A DNA stretch of 64,000 bases from Bacteroides sp. MSB163 (GTDB taxonomy: Bacteria > Bacteroidota > Bacteroidia > Bacteroidales > Bacteroidaceae): contig NZ_CP143867.1 in the NCBI RefSeq assembly GCF_036416795.1, positions 5,820,001 to 5,884,000 of the forward strand. Direction: 5' to 3'. The notes under the pieces are model-generated. The model was not told the origin of the DNA and ran no database searches. It worked only from the letters and a program-made list of their open reading frames with translations. The translations under genes and the position numbers were made by a program. Positions 63,424 through 64,000 of this stretch are shown here, piece after piece (within the stretch, counting starts at the first letter, position 1; every line of letters begins with the position of its first letter).

Positions 63424-64000
63424 TTACAGAATAGCCGTACCTTCTTTCTCTAATTTAGCTTTCTTAAGCAAAGCTTCCAGGAAGTAATAGTCTGCATAAA
63501 CCAAAGGCACATCTCTCTCAAAGTTGTGCGCACCTGTGCTGTGCAAGAGTAAAAATCCACGATCACCATCCAATTGCGCACGATAGTTCTTGCTTAAACT
63601 CTCAACAATCGTATCCGCCCATTTCTTGTATAACGCTGCTTTCTCCAGATTGTACATGGACAATTCGTACATGGCACAAGCCATCACTGCGGCAGCAGAA
63701 GCATCTCTCGGTTCGTTCGGAATACCCGGAGCATCAAAGTCCCAATATGCAACCTTATCTTCCGGCATGGTAGGATTGGTAAAGATGTAATTGGCTATAT
63801 TCTCAGCCTGCGACAAGAATTCCGGAAGTTTCGTTTCACGATAACACATGGTATAGCCATACAAACCCCATGCCTGACCTCTTGACCAGGCAGATTCGTG
63901 ATTGTATCCCTGGTGCGTATGCTTATGAAGTACGTCGCCGGTGATTGTATCATAATCGATTACATGATAAGAGCTATAATTATCGCGGAAATGATTTTTC
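63424..64000 (-). CDS. GH88 unsaturated glucuronyl hydrolase (cut by window edge)
   Basis: C-terminal ~191 residues of an unsaturated glucuronyl hydrolase; the frame stays open to the right edge. ESAWSRGQAWGLYGYTM and YWDFDAPGIPNEPRDASAAAV are hallmark GH88 segments. The enzyme hydrates unsaturated glucuronyl ends of disaccharides made by lyases such as PL8, in the periplasm. It is the first visible gene of the leftward block GH88-GH2-PL5-GH105-PL8. A TTG/ATG-like start near 63864 is not real. Confidence 0.88.
   Translation of the reverse strand, partial: KNHFRDNYSSYHVIDYDTITGDVLHKHTHQGYNHESAWSRGQAWGLYGYTMCYRETKLPEFLSQAENIANYIFTNPTMPEDKVAYWDFDAPGIPNEPRDASAAAVMACAMYELSMYNLEKAALYKKWADTIVESLSKNYRAQLDGDRGFLLLHSTGAHNFERDVPLVYADYYFLEALLKKAKLEKEGTAIL

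Overview
The window looks like a chromosomal segment of a gut Bacteroides (or close Bacteroidales) species. It carries three SusC/SusD pairs, many exported lipoproteins and glycan enzymes, TAnnTTTG promoter boxes in place of the sigma70 -10 box, few Shine-Dalgarno sequences, and an IS3-family element. No rRNA, tRNA or CRISPR array was seen.

Layout. 1-10.2 kb is housekeeping: the end of an NhaC antiporter, a DUF4251 protein, a LuxR-type response regulator, MnmA, an O-acetylhomoserine sulfhydrylase, an S41-like lipoprotein whose catalytic Ser and Lys are both replaced, an unknown lipoprotein, an esterase, a CNNM/CorC protein and an NlpE-like lipoprotein. 10.4-15.8 kb opens a carbohydrate region: an exported UroD/MtaA-like protein, a PL6 lyase and a GH2. 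A tyrosine recombinase follows at 15955-17187.

17.3-52.1 kb holds two large convergent gene sets. The rightward set (17406-31361) is SusC-A, SusD-A, a FAS1 lipoprotein, a surface lipoprotein, a barrel-less plug protein, an MG2/plug protein, a jelly-roll lyase-like lipoprotein and a second MG2/plug protein. The leftward set (52031-33154) is SusC-C, SusD-C, FAS1, surface lipoprotein and plug protein (a mirror-image paralogue of the first five genes), then SusC-B/SusD-B, a beta-helix+jelly-roll fusion, a second beta-helix protein and a PL5/PL38-like lyase. The IS element lies where the two sets meet. 52.3-64 kb is a leftward degradative block: GH88 (cut by the window edge), GH2, PL5-like lyase, GH105, PL8, GH95-like and a third beta-helix protein.

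Main discovery candidate. A near-identical inverted repeat of about 155 bp (17295-17449 and 51988-52141) covers the 5' UTR, start codon and first ~15 codons of SusC-A and SusC-C. Identity stops abruptly in both genes just inside the signal peptide. The tyrosine recombinase ends 107 bp outside the left copy. This is the architecture of a site-specific inversion switch that would exchange two whole 14-19 kb SusCD cassettes (34.5 kb inverted) between two fixed flanks. A shorter, diverged copy at the start of SusC-B suggests a possible third partner. No HTCS, SusR-like, or ECF sigma/anti-sigma regulator lies in the window, and the SusC proteins appear to lack the signalling STN domain, which fits control by DNA rearrangement.

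How the genes may work together. PL6, PL8, the PL5/PL38-like proteins and the jelly-roll lyases would cut a uronic-acid-rich polysaccharide by beta-elimination. GH88 and GH105 would remove the resulting unsaturated uronyl ends, and GH2 and GH95-like enzymes would trim neutral sugars. No sulfatase is present, so a non-sulfated uronan is more likely than a sulfated glycosaminoglycan. The exact substrate cannot be read from the sequence.
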